In this document: one piece after another, positions 52,926 through 64,000 of the stretch | Layout of the letters: the number at the start of each line of letters is the position of its first letter | Numbering within the stretch: position 1 is the first letter of the stretch | Origin: Parelaphostrongylus tenuis | Taxonomy: Eukaryota > Nematoda > Chromadorea > Rhabditida > Metastrongylidae | Assembly (NCBI GenBank): GCA_019055375.1 | Contig: JAHQIW010000234.1 | Location: forward strand, 1-64,000 | DNA: 64,000 bases | Direction: 5' to 3' | Translations under genes and position numbers: made by a program | Notes under the pieces: model-generated | Told to the model about the DNA's origin: nothing | The model's input: the letters and a program-made list of their open reading frames with translations, nothing else | Database searches by the model: none

Positions 52926-53269
52926 ACACACTTCCTGTCAGTAATTGTTCTTTAGCAACATTATCTGATCCAACCCACAGTTTTTTTTTATTGCTCGGAT
53001 CCCCCTGCTTTTAGCATACATTCACTTTTTGACTTCAACTTGAACGTAGTAGAATACTGGCTGAGCACGTTTCCTTATAATTTCGAAGACAGCATAGCTG
53101 CGGCGTTCCATAAGGCGTTCGCTGTTGACTATCAAGAGTGTTGGAGAGTAGAGACTAACTTAGCACCGCGATGTGAGTCAAAATGGCTCCGTTGAGCTCC
53201 CATGCCCCTGCCACCGATCAACAGACTAATATTCTCAAATAGTTTCAGGCGGCCGCAATGAACCCTACA

Positions 53270-53560
53270 AAGGAATATGCATTTAGGAAAAGATCTGGGT
53301 TCGGCAAGAAACCGGGAACTGTGAAACAAATAAACCAAGGAAAAATCTGGATCTGAGAAAAAACGAACCAAGAAAAAGTGAATTTGAAAAAAAAACTTAC
53401 ACCTAAGCAAAATCTGTATCGACGAAAAAATCCGGATCATAGAAAATAACGAAGTAAGAAAGAATGTGGATTAAGAAAAAATGGGGTTAGGAAAATATCC
53501 GGATCTAAAAAATCGCAACCAAGAAAAAATCTGGATCTAAGAAAAAATATGCAGATTCTG
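53270..53560. repeat. minisatellite, unit near AAGAAAAAATCTGGATCT
   Basis: About ten diverged units of 18-26 bp: ...AAGAAAAAATCTGGATCTAA, GAAAAAATATCCGGATC and similar. The minus-strand ORF over it is low complexity. Confidence 0.75.
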
Positions 53561-54340
53561 CACCAAATCTCAACTCGCATGTTGTTTCATTGAAAAAGTA
53601 AGCTGCAGTTGCTTATCTATCATGGTAACAGTTGTAATTATTCTAAATGAGTATGAAACAGAAGAAAGGCTTTTAGTGTGGAACACTGAGTCTAGGTAAG
53701 CAGACCTTGTAACAATCGGTAATTATCAGCCGTAGTTATTGATCTTTATAACTACTAATTGGAGGACAAATTTGTCAAGGCCCGATCTGCCAGGGTTTCG
53801 CTCCAAATCTGCTCGAAATCAGCATTTCTTGGGCATTGTATTAAAAAACGTCTGACATCTTCAACGCGGGCATAAGATTGAGCTTCAGTCAATTTTTGTG
53901 GATTCTAGGATTCTTGTGGACAAAGTAAAGTTGTTGGAGATGATTCCAGACTCTTTTGATCGACGCTAAGTTTAGATACCAATTTACGACTACTTGATTA
54001 CGGTCCTACATCCGAAGTTGCTTTCACATCTCCAGATCCATTGTCAATGGCCGATCGCAACGGATCTCATTCTTCGAGATTGAGATCATCCTGCTTCAAA
54101 TCGCGTTTATACCATTTTCTACAACGCTCACTCTACTCACAGTGTTTTAACCTTCGGCACCACAGATCTCCGCAAAACTTCTTGTCAAAAGTTGTCGCTT
54201 TCAGCAATAACTTATCGAAACTCGAAATCCAATTTTATCCATCGTCATCATTGAATCTACGAAGAGCAAATTGAAATTCGATGCATTACAACCAGCATTG
54301 CCGTGGAGGTTTCTTATGTAAATATTTGTCAGATATTCCC
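53560..54340. other. no gene supported
   Basis: One 77-residue basic ORF (54041-54274) without recognisable domain. Nothing else. Confidence 0.3.
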
Positions 54341-54344
54341 ATTA

Positions 54345-57300
54345 ACCACGGGCCTCTCTCGTTGAGGGATCCCTCCCGGTTAGTCGCTAGGACACATGGC
54401 GCGTCTCCAGGCGGTGGATAGGGGAATAAAAGCGAATCAGAAGCGACAGTGTGTTTCCTAGAAACGCAGGTGGAATCAGGGGACGAGCACTCTGCTTCTG
54501 CAGCGCCGACTTGACAAAACTCTATTTCTACGAATCAAGTCGGCCAAAAAGCCTGCAATCAAGCTGCTGGGAAGTACATGGGAGGCGGTTAGGAGTCGCC
54601 TCCAACGAATAAGCTCTTCCCGCTCCTCCGAGAGAGACAGGCAAGCTACTCGTGAGTACCCAGCCCCCACGTTTAGAGCCTGGCAAGCTATACGTTGGTT
54701 ATCAAAATGCCAAAAACAGTAACAAATATGGGCATTATTCCTCTGAATCCGAAAGAGCCCCTGGTACGGCAGCGCCATGTAGGACGAGTACGGAGAGGCT
54801 GCTAAAATCAAAAGGCCAAACTACGCTGCCAAGATCGAAACGGACTAAAATGACGATCTGTACCTACAACGCAAGAACCCTTGCTCACGAATCCGCTTTA
54901 GAAGATCTATTGATTCAAGCAAGAAGAATAAGGTACGACGTCATTGGCTGGCTGAGACGAGAAGGCGCCATCCTTTTCACCCTGTTTATGACACCGGAGA
55001 AGAACTGTTCCTTGGTAAGCATCCAGAGGTGTCGGCGGCGTTGGCGTCCTCGTCAAATCGAATTTGACCGTGAACATTGATTCGTTCGAACAACTAACAA
55101 CCCGTATCGGACAATTACGGTTGAAACGATGTGGTTCTATGCCGGCTTTGACCATCTTCGTTGCTTACGCACCAACATCAAGCTATGACGAAGACGAAGT
55201 CGAAGCGTTCTATATGGACCTACGAAAAATTCTTCACGAGAAGATCATACATTCTTCAAGGTCATTGTCGGAGATTTTAACGCAAAAATTGGACCTAGAA
55301 GAACGTCTGAAGAACGTCACATAGGGACCCACGGACTAGAATGGAATGAACAGGGTGAGAGGCTATCTGAGTTTATCATGACGATCCAAACCATCCATGG
55401 TAACTCGCAATTCCAAAAGCCTCTTTCTCAGCGATGGACGTGGGAGTCTCCCAATGGAGAGTACCATAACGAAATAGATCACATCATAGTAAATCGAAGG
55501 TTTTGCCTGACCGACGTCGCTGTTGTTCCTAAGTTCTACACGGGATCAGACCATCGCCTCCTCCGCGCAACGCTCCGTTTTTCGAGGAGAAGAGAGACAG
55601 CCGCTAAATTCAAACAACAGAGTCCTAGAACTACCATAAACTGGGATGTATTCAACTCATTAGTCGGCTCTTGGAAAGATACCGTTGTCGACAACATTGA
55701 CGAAGAATACGATCGGCTCGTTGGATATCTTCACAATAGCGCTATGAAAGCCGAGAGTCTTTAGGTCACGAAGAGACGCTTGTCTCCGCAGATACTCGAG
55801 CTGATACGTCAACGTGGAATCGCACGAGCTACAGACAACCGAAACCTCACGTCCGAACTTGCGAAACGCTGCAGAGAAGCGATTAAAGAAGGCTTCAAAG
55901 AAAGACGAGCAGCAGTTATGGCAGAAGCTGCAGAAGCTGGGAAGAGCATTCGCAAATCCCAGCGAGGCTTCGCCAACTATTAGACCAAGATGATTGCACT
56001 CCGATACCCTGACGGGACACTTACATCTTCCAAAAGGGCTATGGAGAAAATCAACCACCAATACTACTCGAATCTCTTCGCTAGCAATGTCCTCTTGCCG
56101 TCGTATAAATTGAAAAAGGACGAATATGTCGTTCCAGCGTTCTTCCCTTCCGAAATCCGACATGCTATATCGTCGGTGAAGAACAGAACAACACCCGGTC
56201 CAGACAGGATTAGACCAGAACACCTGAAAAGCCTGCCGCGAGTTCTCATCAACACCCTGCCTCGGTTCCTTACTCGCTGCCTGTCAGAATGCAAGGTCCT
56301 CACCAATGAAAATCAGCAAGACCGTATTGTTGTTCAAAAAGGGAGACCTTCATGACATGGGCAGTTATCGCCCAGTCTGCTTGCTGTCCGTTGCCTATAA
56401 ACTCTTTACTCGAGTCATCCTAAGCAGGGCTGACAGAACACTGGACGACGGACCGTCATGCAAACAAGCAGGGTTCCGAAAAGGATTTAGTACCATGGAC
56501 CACATCCACGCGATTACAAGACTCATCGAAGTTTCACGAGAGTACAAACAACCACTCTGTCGCACTTTATCGATCTGAAAAAAGCCTTTGATTCAGTGGA
56601 AACAGAAGCGGTTATAGAGGCTCTGGATAACCAGGGCGTCCCTACTCGGTACATAATGATCCTTCGTGAGCTTCACAAAGATTTCACGACCAAAATATTT
56701 CTATTCTACAACAATATCACCATTGACGTAAGAAGAGGCGTTCGACAAGGCGATACAATATCGCCAAAACTATTCACTGCCACCATACAAAACGTTATGC
56801 AAACATGAGAATGGGACGATGTGGGAGTGAAAATTGACGATCGACAATCAAATCATCTTCGCTTTGCTGACGATATCGTACCCATAACATCAAACTTCAG
56901 CCAAGTGTAACGAATGTTGACCGATTTCGATATCGCCTATGGGAAGATAGGTCTTCAACTAAATCTAACTAAAACGAGGTTCATAAGGTACGGATGGGAT
57001 TCCAGTGCCCCATTCACGCTCTACGAAACGACAATCTCCGAACTCCATTCACGTCTGTCTAGGTCGTGAAATCAACATGATAATGACCTAGCTCCAGAGT
57101 TGAGCAGGAGAAAAGAGCAGCTTGGGAAAAGTTTTAGAGCATAGAACATGTAGTGAGACAAACATTCGACTCCGTGCCCACCTTTTCGACTCGACAATTA
57201 TCCCTGCCCTAACGTATGCAGCAAAAACCTGGCCACTACGTAAGCAAGATAAAGATCACTTGGCTTTATTGAACGTGCAGTCGTAAAGTCAATGCTAGGC

Positions 57301-57690
57301 GTATCCCGTATCTCGCAAATGAGAGAAAGGATTCAAAGTTCGACCTACGTCGACGATCGAAAATCTGAGACGCCGTTCTACACGCCAGGATTTCGAAAAT
57401 AAGGCGGGATGGACACGTGATACGCTTCAACGACAACCGATGGACGAGAGCCGTTACCGACTGGATTCCTCGGTACATCAAGCGCTCTAAAGAAACGCCA
57501 CCGACTCGATGGTCCAATTTCTTCACAAAAGCTATAGAAGAAAAATATGATGCTCAGCGAATCCCTAGAGCGAAAAGGACCCACTGGACTACTCTTGCAC
57601 GCGATAGGAAAAGTTGGAAGTGTTGCTGGTATCCGCTCGAGTCACTCGGCGATCAACAGGAGGACAGGTGATACAGGTGATTCTCATAGC
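54345..57690 (+). mobile_element. RTE-clade non-LTR retrotransposon, near full length, inactive
   Basis: The 5' part (54345-54840) has a GC-rich leader and an ORF start. The endonuclease follows: ICTYNARTL (54850), the catalytic-Glu block ETRR in a shifted frame at 54955, VGDFNAKIG (about 55270), WTWESPNGEYHNEIDHIIVN and GSDHRLLRA (55545). Reverse transcriptase: TTPGPDRIRPEHLK (56195), VLLFKKGDLHDMGSYRPVCL (56312), AGFRKGFSTMDHI, DLKKAFDSVE (56575), VRRGVRQGDTISPKLF (56730) and the active-site FADDIV (56868). The post-RT region runs to about 57660, with VKSMLGVSRISQM and KRTHWTTLARDRKSWKCCWY. RVRQGD and FADD mark the RTE clade. The element copies its own RNA by target-primed reverse transcription. 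Confidence 0.85.
54652..57671 (+). pseudogene. RTE endonuclease/reverse transcriptase ORF with stops and frameshifts
   Basis: The ORF of the element above is broken. Frameshifts lie near 54945, 55065, 55300, 56310 and 56570. Stops are at 55762, 55981, 56806 and 56908, with several more after 57060. Each break is small and the motifs on both sides still align in order, so decay is by point changes and not by rearrangement. The catalytic Asp pair FADD and the endonuclease His are intact. It cannot make a full protein as it stands. Confidence 0.8.
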
Positions 57691-57699
57691 ATTACAGTA

Positions 57700-58650
57700 G
57701 TCCATAAAGTGTGAAACGAACATGAAATTTGAGTTTTCTGCGAATGACAAAAAAAAACTTTTCTCCAACCTAGCATAATTGCTCGTTATAACATAGAAAA
57801 AGTGGTATGTGCTAATGCTCTTTTCGTAAGTGCCACTATGGAACAGCACCAGTCGTATGCGTCACTGTTCAGAATGCTAGAGTAGAAAAAAATGAAAAAG
57901 TCAATCTCGTTAAGATCTCCGAGTAACAGAGAAGAACAGAAGCATGCCTCGACGGTTATCAATTTATTTTTCTACCATCAGTAGTTTATATTTTGCAATT
58001 TTTGTGATTAGAAGCAAAGCTGTGACTATGGCTATTCCAATTGTTCAAAATTTATTATATTCTCATAACATCTGCTAAATGCTAAGAATTGAAAAACACT
58101 TCGCCTGTCTCGAAAATGATGTGCAAAATTCACGTAACTCTTTGGTAGGAAGCTGTTACCGATGCCAGGCTTAAGCATTGAATATCGATCAATTAGTCAA
58201 AGCATACCAGTGGCGGTTGAATTGTTTTTATTAATTTTTTTTTCTAAAGAAAAGAAGTTATTAAAATTTGCTCATAAACAATATTCAATAACTGCTACCG
58301 TTCAACGATGTCGCTTTTACTCTTCGCAGCTTACATACGGTTACATGATCGTATTAACTTCCTATATAAACACCGTTCTCATCAGTAGTTGCTTGAAAAA
58401 GAGATAATATTCCAAAAATTTTTCGCACAAACCTAGCTGACTGCGATTCTTGAGTGGTTTAGCCAAACACCGCTGTTTGCAGAGAGAAACGTGTTGATCT
58501 CTTCGCAAAAGCCCAAGTTCCTTCAGTAACACTAAAAAAGGTAGGCTGCTCTAGTTTACCCGTTCACTGTAGCAATTTGAAAATAATTGAAAATAAAATT
58601 TCAGATGTCAATTAACCTTTGTATGCTCCATACACTCAACTTCATCGACC
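57700..58650. other. no gene seen
   Basis: AT-rich DNA after the RTE element. The 81-residue ORF at 58162-58407 has no motif. Confidence 0.3.
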
Positions 58651-58654
58651 ATCA

Positions 58655-59290
58655 TTTTAGGTGTACAAATATGACTCCGCCGTTTGTTTTTGTTGTATGA
58701 TAGAAAAAATAAAGAATGCAAACTTTTTTTGATTAGAGGTACGTTAAATACACTACTCATTCATAAGTTTTATGAATGCAAAATATTTTATATGTGGTTT
58801 GTGAAGAACTTTGAAGAGAAAGAATTTCTTGCCCAAAAAACGCTATTTCAAATTTACTAGTTATAAATTGAGTTCAGTTATTTCAACTGATAATATGGTG
58901 GTGCATTGTTGAGAGTTAAGGCTGTTGTGGTAAAACTTCCTAAAACCTCCCAACAGACCCCTTGACGACGTTTTCTGTCGGTTTTGCAACATGAAGTCGA
59001 GTGGTATCATGAAGCAAAACTGCAAAATCGTACCGTTTGGGCTTCTTAATGATTCATGCAGTAAGATTTCGTGATCGCAGTATCCTCAATTCCGCATTCT
59101 CTTGCAAACATTTTGGTGTATGACTTTCCCGTACTTGCTTTAAGATGGAGCTTGCTTCAAGGTTCAATAATCTTGTGCGCCGCTTCAGTAGCATCGTTCC
59201 CGTGCGCGCCATTCGTGCATGAGTAGCAAGCGATTTGTTCCCACGAAATCTCCATCTTGAAACAAGTATAGGCAACTAGTATACCAGCAA
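58655..59290 (-). mobile_element. mariner-derived deleted element (copy M2)
   Basis: The terminus GGTGTACAAATATGACTCCG at 58661 is followed by about 200 bp matching the termini of M1 and M3. The minus strand reads SKLHLKASTGKSYTKMFARE, CGIEDTAITKSYC, then FAVLLHDTTRLHVAKPTENV. LLHDTTRLHVAK is the mariner LLHDNARPHVA block with its catalytic Asp. The same central deletion as in M1 joins the two parts. Confidence 0.5.
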
Positions 59291-59626
59291 TGAAAAATTT
59301 GACGTAGAGAGGACTTACAAAGTTGGACATCCTTCTTCGAGCTAGTGATTATTCCGACACTGGCTCGGAATACTGCACTCTATCGAAAAATTCCTACACG
59401 TTTCTTGTCAGATGGAAATGTCGCTAGCAAATCGCCAGTTTGCATAGGGCAGCAAGACACTATAGTGTCACCAAAAATAAAGTGAACACCTTCAAAGTTT
59501 GCTATGTAGAGAACGGTGCCTAAGGATTCAATTACTATTTGAAGATCAGCGTTTTTACTAATATTTCACACGAACAATAAAATATCCTCTGGTTTAGCTT
59601 TGAAATTTTTCGTCATAAAATACAAA

Positions 59627-59915
59627 GCTAGAGCTCTCGGTATTGATCAATCCCTGAAATGCGCCGTGCATTTCCCTTCAATTTTTAACTTCGTTTGCTG
59701 GGGTTGAATGTATAGCTGGGCTCCACAATTACTCGCGGTGGCCTCCCGCTGTAACGAGTCAGTGCTGCTTATCCTCCCAGAAAAGTCTGAGACCAGTTTG
59801 ATACCAATCTAACGACCCCGGAAGGATGGATGGCTCGGTGAGTCCCGAGCACAAGATCGAACCATCTCCTAATGTGCCTCGCAGAGCACCTCTAACCACT
59901 GCGCCACATATGCTC
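59627..59915 (-). repeat. tRNA-derived SINE, family A (copy A5)
   Basis: Nearly full-length inverted copy: plus text TGCCTCGCAGAGCACCTCTA, ACCACTGCGCCACATATGCT is the tRNA-like head. The 10-bp GTCATAAAAT occurs on both sides (about 59612 and 59929) as a likely target-site duplication. Confidence 0.75.
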
Positions 59916-60510
59916 ACGACGCTTTTTAGTCATAAAATCATTAAATAAATAAAATTGTCACTTATCAACGAACTTGCTCTCTGAGTTGGTCACATCATAA
60001 ACATCAAAGTGATGCATCAACTGTGTTTTAAGGTCAAGTATTATATTGTTATTAACGAGGATCTAATAATGCGAAGACAATGTGGAGAATTTTTTAGATA
60101 CGGTACTAAATGATGGGCGTTTCCGTAATTGCACTACACGAGCAAAACTCAAGCCTTTCAGTATACGTTTGGTTTCGTTTGTATTCATTCCAGTGGAGTC
60201 CCCTAACCCAAGGCGGTGGCCACGAGCGGACGCAGGTTGCATTTTATTGATTGATTATTTTTTTATACCAAATCTACATATAATGTCCGTTATAAGCTCT
60301 GATTGTAGAACTTTTGACAGTGTTTGATTGTTATCTCACATTTTGCGGATTTTTTGTACAATTAGTCTTGCCAGGTAGTTCTTAAGTAAATCAGAGGTTT
60401 TCAATTTGAATTTGTTATTAATTGCTATTGAGCTCAGTACGCAATGTTGACGAATCTTTTTGTTCAATCGGAGGACATAGATTTTTGCCGATTTTTTCAA
60501 ATTTTCAGTG

Positions 60511-60562
60511 CACCACACGGCATCTCCCGATCGATTCGAAGAGCTTCAAGCTTCCGTGGCCG
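60511..60562 (+). CDS. candidate isolated exon
   Basis: A 52-base stretch between a strong acceptor (CAAATTTTCAG) and donor (GTGAGA). One frame reads HHTASPDRFEELQASVAG. Too short for a family call and no partner exon found. Confidence 0.2.
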
Positions 60563-60694
60563 GTGAGAATCGGTAATTGTTCTTTCCAATTTTTCAGTCT
60601 CTTTGATTTTTGTTAAATTCTCTGCTTTTATTCTCTAATTTTCTATTTCTCCTTCCAAAAGAATACTCTTTCTGAGCGCGCAATCGCGCAATAC

Positions 60695-61640
60695 GTTCTT
60701 GATCGGTGAACAAATATGACTCTGCCGCTTTTCTGTGCTGTAATAATAGTAAAACTATAGATATGCAAATTCTTTTCTTTTTACCTGAAAGTGCATTAAA
60801 AACGCTAATTGTTTGTATGTTTCTCAATTACAAAATATTTTCTATCACAATTTGTATAGAGCTTTGAAGATAACTACTTTCATACACGAAAAAGCCACAT
60901 TTTTAACTTCCTATTTTCCAGTTTGAATTTGGTGATATATGCTATTATAACGCTAAAATTTTGAGAGAATAAGGCGGGTAAGGTAAATCTTCCTGAAACT
61001 TCCTACCTCAGCTCTTTTATGACATATTCGATCGGTTTACAACATCAACTCAAACGTTATCGTGCAACAAAATTGCAATGTTTGTGCCGTTTTGGTACTT
61101 TGATGTGATTTATGCAATGAGATTTCATGACATGTGCATCATCCAAGTGTGGATTTTCTCGCGAACAATTTGGTATGCAACTTTCTCACACTTGCTTTAA
61201 GGTTGAGCTCGCTACAACGTCTGATTATCTTGTGCGCCGCTTCACTAGCATCGTCTCCCTGTGCGACATTCGTGCATGACCAGCAAGCAAATTTGTTCCT
61301 ACGACAGTTACTCCTTAAAGCAATTTACATAAGTAATTTGTATACCGAAATTTTCGCAAAAAACTGCGCAATTTAACGCTGTCAAAATCAAACAAATCAA
61401 TCACATTTCATCAATATATCTGCAGAGCAGAATTTCCGCATATGGCGTTTTTTGGTACAAAAATAGCTATCTTTAAAGTCTTATAAAAACCTTCATATGA
61501 AATATTTTGTGTCTGGAAAAATGTGTAAATAAATAGCCCTTTCAACACACTTTGATCGGAAATAAAATTTTGTGCATCTTTATTTGTATCAATATTACAC
61601 TAAAAAACAAAAACGGCGGATTCTTGTTTGCACACCCAAT
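60695..61640 (-). mobile_element. mariner-derived deleted element (copy M3), both ends present
   Basis: Both terminal inverted repeats, about 200 bp each, can be seen: GTGAACAAATATGACTCTGC (60706) and the complement of GTGTGCAAACAAGAATCCGC (61633). Inside, the minus strand reads SELNLKASVRKLHTKLFARK, then AILLHDN (mariner block, catalytic Asp) and LPYPPYSLKI for HPPYSPDL. The central part of the transposase is missing, as in M1 and M2. A non-autonomous mariner-type element of about 0.94 kb. Confidence 0.55.
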
Positions 61641-61969
61641 ATTGAATTAGAATTAGTCTGCAGATTACCTCTCTTTTCAAGCAACTTCTTTATAGTAGTG
61701 ACGATGCAATCATCCTTGATTGAGTAAATGAAGCTAATTCGCAAAAACTCTTGTGTGCTTTGGCAAGCAGCTCGTAATCTTTGGTCGCATCGTCCTTGAT
61801 CTGCCAATCATAGTTGGATAAAACTTCTCTTAGAGTGTTTTCGTCATAAACAGTTTGACGACTTCTTTTTAGTTGATGGCATGAATTCTTGTTCAGCTTC
61901 GGCTTAATCGATCTACGCGCCGGAAAAGACAATGATTGGACTCAGAACAGAGTGATCGGACTATGGCTG

Positions 61970-62480
61970 TGTCAAGTAAGCATCGTCTACAATTTGTTAG
62001 TACATGGTCGATTTCCATATGCATCGTGCCATTAGGCGAAGCTCATGTCGAGCAGAGGTTTGCTTTATGATATTCCCGCTCAGAGAAAGTGCTTCATACG
62101 GGATTTCTGGCAGACGGTTTCCATACCCATTTCTTTCTCATAACTCCAGGCTTTTGATTCTGTGTTCTATCTAAGGCCCTCCACATTCAGTGAAGTCTTC
62201 GACAACAATTTCTAATGTCACTTATCATTGGGAATAGCTTCCTCCTGCTGTTAATAAAATGCATCCACTTCGTGTGTATCGCCTGCAACGGTCGGCAAGT
62301 AGCAGCTGATGATAGTGATTCTATTGATACGCGGTAGTCGAAGTCCAAGAATGCTTGCGCATGAGAAAAAGTTCCATAGGAATTGACAAGATAAGCAATG
62401 GACAGATGAACGACAAAGCCTACGCCATCGACACTTGTAACGAGACCATCCCTCCTCGGCTCACGAGCAGGTTGTTGTTC
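61970..62480 (-). pseudogene. RTE endonuclease relic
   Basis: The minus strand reads DGLVTSVDGVGFVVHLS, then ILGLRLPRINRITIISCYLP, then GDTHEVDAFY, and further on MGMETVCQKSRM and the remains of an NEIDHILTN-like end (YGNRPCTNKL). This is the GVGFvv..., LRLr...iiscYaPT and (E)xDAFYeeLe part of an RTE endonuclease. Multiple frameshifts. No RT domain follows. Confidence 0.5.
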
Positions 62481-62974
62481 ACTTGACGCATGTTGGTTTT
62501 CCTATTAATCTTCCTCGAACTTCAAATACATGAAATTTTGGGTGGCTAGCGGATCAAGAACTGCGTGAAAAATCGCGTTAATGGAGAGTGTTCTAGCACT
62601 ATACGTGCAGGATAGGGAACAATCTCCATGACATGTCGCATGCGTATTTATCAGACTCGGTTTTAGTGAGGTTCTGCGCAACCCGAGATTTTGTGGCCTC
62701 TCACCGGTTATTTCACCGCTTGACCTCATGGACGGGTGCACCCAGTGTACGAGCCACTGTGGTTAGCTCACTGCTGACTGTGGAATTTGAAAAACCTTTG
62801 GATGTCTTCTCAACCCTGCAAGGACGTTTTTAGCTACCCACTACGTCTGAGAAATTTTGTTTCTGCAGTTGATTCTTTGAGTTAATTTTTCTCAACAGTT
62901 GATTTGAAAGCAATGTTAAATGCGAGGACAAAAGCAAGGTAGGAACAGAAAATTGATCGGCCCCTCTGGATGAT

Positions 62975-63245
62975 GATAAAGCTCTCGGCGTTGATGAATC
63001 CCTGAGGGATGCGACAAACATTCGTTTCCATTTTCATCACATTTTGGGGTGATCACATTCATATCTGGACTCTGCAATAACTTCTCTAGCCTGCGTATCA
63101 AGTCGGTGTTGCTATCCTGCCAAACAAGTCTGGCACCAATACACTGACCCCGGTGGGATTAGAGGTTTGGTAAGCTTCAAACTCATGATTGAGCTTTCAT
63201 CTAGTGCGACGCAAAGCATCTCTAACCACTGCGCTACACTCATTC
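62975..63245 (-). repeat. tRNA-derived SINE, family A (copy A6)
   Basis: Inverted copy, more diverged than A1-A3: GCTCTCGGCGTTGATGAATC at the tail end and CATCTCTAACCACTGCGCTA at the head end. Confidence 0.7.
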
Positions 63246-63249
63246 CATG

Positions 63250-64000
63250 ACATGATGAAGAAGTCGAGATTAAATCGTGTTCTGCCCTTCGCAACTCCAG
63301 CAACTTCAAGCAGCCCGACCTCCGTGCTCCAAGAGGGGCTTGTCAAATCGCTTGTGACAGAGAAAGCAAAATCATTCTATTCAAACCTCAAGACTAAATA
63401 GCACTAGCTCATAACACCAGTTGTCAGTGGAAAACATGCTCTCGAGACCGTTCTCGTCGCCGTATACCACTAGCTTGACGTAGAATTCCCATCCTTGTGT
63501 TAGTTTGCCACAAAAACGTTGTTAACGTGGCTTACTACAATAGTATTAAGCTTGAGTTGAATTATTTGTCGTAATATGAGCATTATAGCAGCGAAAAAAA
63601 ATCATTTAGACGGCGAGCGATGGTGCCACGGTGGCATGCAAGTGTTACTAAAGCATTCTCCAACAAACCACAGGCTTCTGTAAGTCAAACGAAACAGAAA
63701 AAATTTTAAAAAATATAAGTGCGGCAGATTTTATAAGATAGCTCAATTGCATGGCATTCTACTAGTAGCGATAAATTCCATTCGCTCACTCTGAGTCGAT
63801 TTTGATAGTGATTTCTAAACTTCTTCAGGAGCTTAGAAAGGGGAACCTCACTGGCAGTGATTACCTGCTGAAAAATGTAGTTAGGCATATAGATACATAC
63901 TGTTACCATCATCAGGGGTCATTGGTGAGGATCAGTATATATGCGAGGTATTGGTATTATGTCAAATCACTGAATTATAGAAAACGACTTGCGGTAATGT
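63250..64000 (+). repeat. repeat family R1, further copy (runs off the window)
   Basis: Homologous to 23740-24000 at its start and to 23420-23560 at its end (GAGGATCAGTATATATGCGA, AAAACGACTTGCGGTAATGT). The ORF frame PFATPATSSSPTSVLQEGLV, KSLVTEKAKSFYSNLKTK is kept relative to 28335-28039. Confidence 0.5.

Noticed and set aside
52707..52955. Val/Glu/Gly-rich 82-residue ORF
   Set aside because: Shadow frame of the Arg/Ser-rich protamine-like copy; the RS frame is the one matching 49654.
55660..56223. 187-residue ORF on the minus strand, longest in the window
   Set aside because: It lies wholly inside the RTE element and is antisense to the endonuclease/RT frames; no motif of its own.
59054..59275. 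Small basic protein or secreted gene family, suggested by similar ORFs at 46143 and 61130
   Set aside because: The shared frame continues into the mariner LLHDNA block, so the similarity reflects mariner-derived elements.
1..64000. CRISPR arrays, bacterial operons, phage or viral genes
   Set aside because: No regularly spaced direct repeats with unique spacers and no long uninterrupted ORFs; all signs point to a eukaryotic nuclear genome.

Overview
The window looks like a repeat-rich stretch of a nematode genome, most probably a strongylid such as a hookworm. The basis is AT-rich DNA, introns ending in TTTTCAG-type acceptors, short degenerate ORFs, and a repeat content of Penelope-like elements, RTE non-LTR retrotransposons, mariner relics and several tRNA-derived SINEs. 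There is no bacterial signal: no operons, ribosome binding sites or CRISPR. The taxonomic call is inference from repeat types, not from a database search.

Layout. 1-1540 holds two Penelope-like (PLE) relics: an RT piece on the minus strand and a GIY-YIG endonuclease tail on the plus strand. 2.3-2.65 kb and 6.74-7.02 kb are palindromic elements whose arms are tRNA-like. From 5.64 to 20.10 kb the plus strand carries seven exon-like segments that I read as one gamma-glutamyltranspeptidase-like gene: four heavy-chain exons (5.6-8.05 kb) and three light-chain exons (17.85-20.10 kb). They are separated by a 10 kb TE-filled gap in which I cannot find the catalytic exon. That gap contains SINEs, a mariner relic, an HHR-like palindrome (13.4 kb) and, at 17.17 kb, a textbook type I hammerhead ribozyme. 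A further fold-back element sits in the last intron.

22.5-36.3 kb is a mosaic of repeats: a large inverted repeat (arms about 1.3 kb), two direct copies of a roughly 4.5 kb unit, PLE 3' ends, piggyBac-like fragments, SINEs with clear target-site duplications, and paralogous promoter-plus-exon segments. RTE fragments of two lineages lie at 29.6-30.8 kb. 36.5-42 kb holds remnants of an unclassified repeat with recognisable reading frames, and a tandem repeat with a decayed hammerhead-like motif (39.3-39.8 kb). 42.5-49 kb contains a piggyBac-like N-terminal fragment, a SINE, a mariner-derived element, two more tRNA-armed palindromes and a third promoter segment. Two small arginine/serine-rich protamine-like ORFs (49.65 and 52.73 kb) follow. 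A nearly full-length but dead RTE retrotransposon occupies 54.3-57.7 kb. 58-64 kb holds two mariner-derived elements, two SINEs, an RTE endonuclease relic and another copy of the 22-33 kb repeat.

The most noteworthy items are the intact-looking hammerhead ribozyme at 17170-17230, the palindromic element family built from tRNA-like cloverleaves that share an unusual GGA/C33 anticodon loop, and the large inverted and direct repeat mosaic. No complete host gene can be assembled with certainty from this window.
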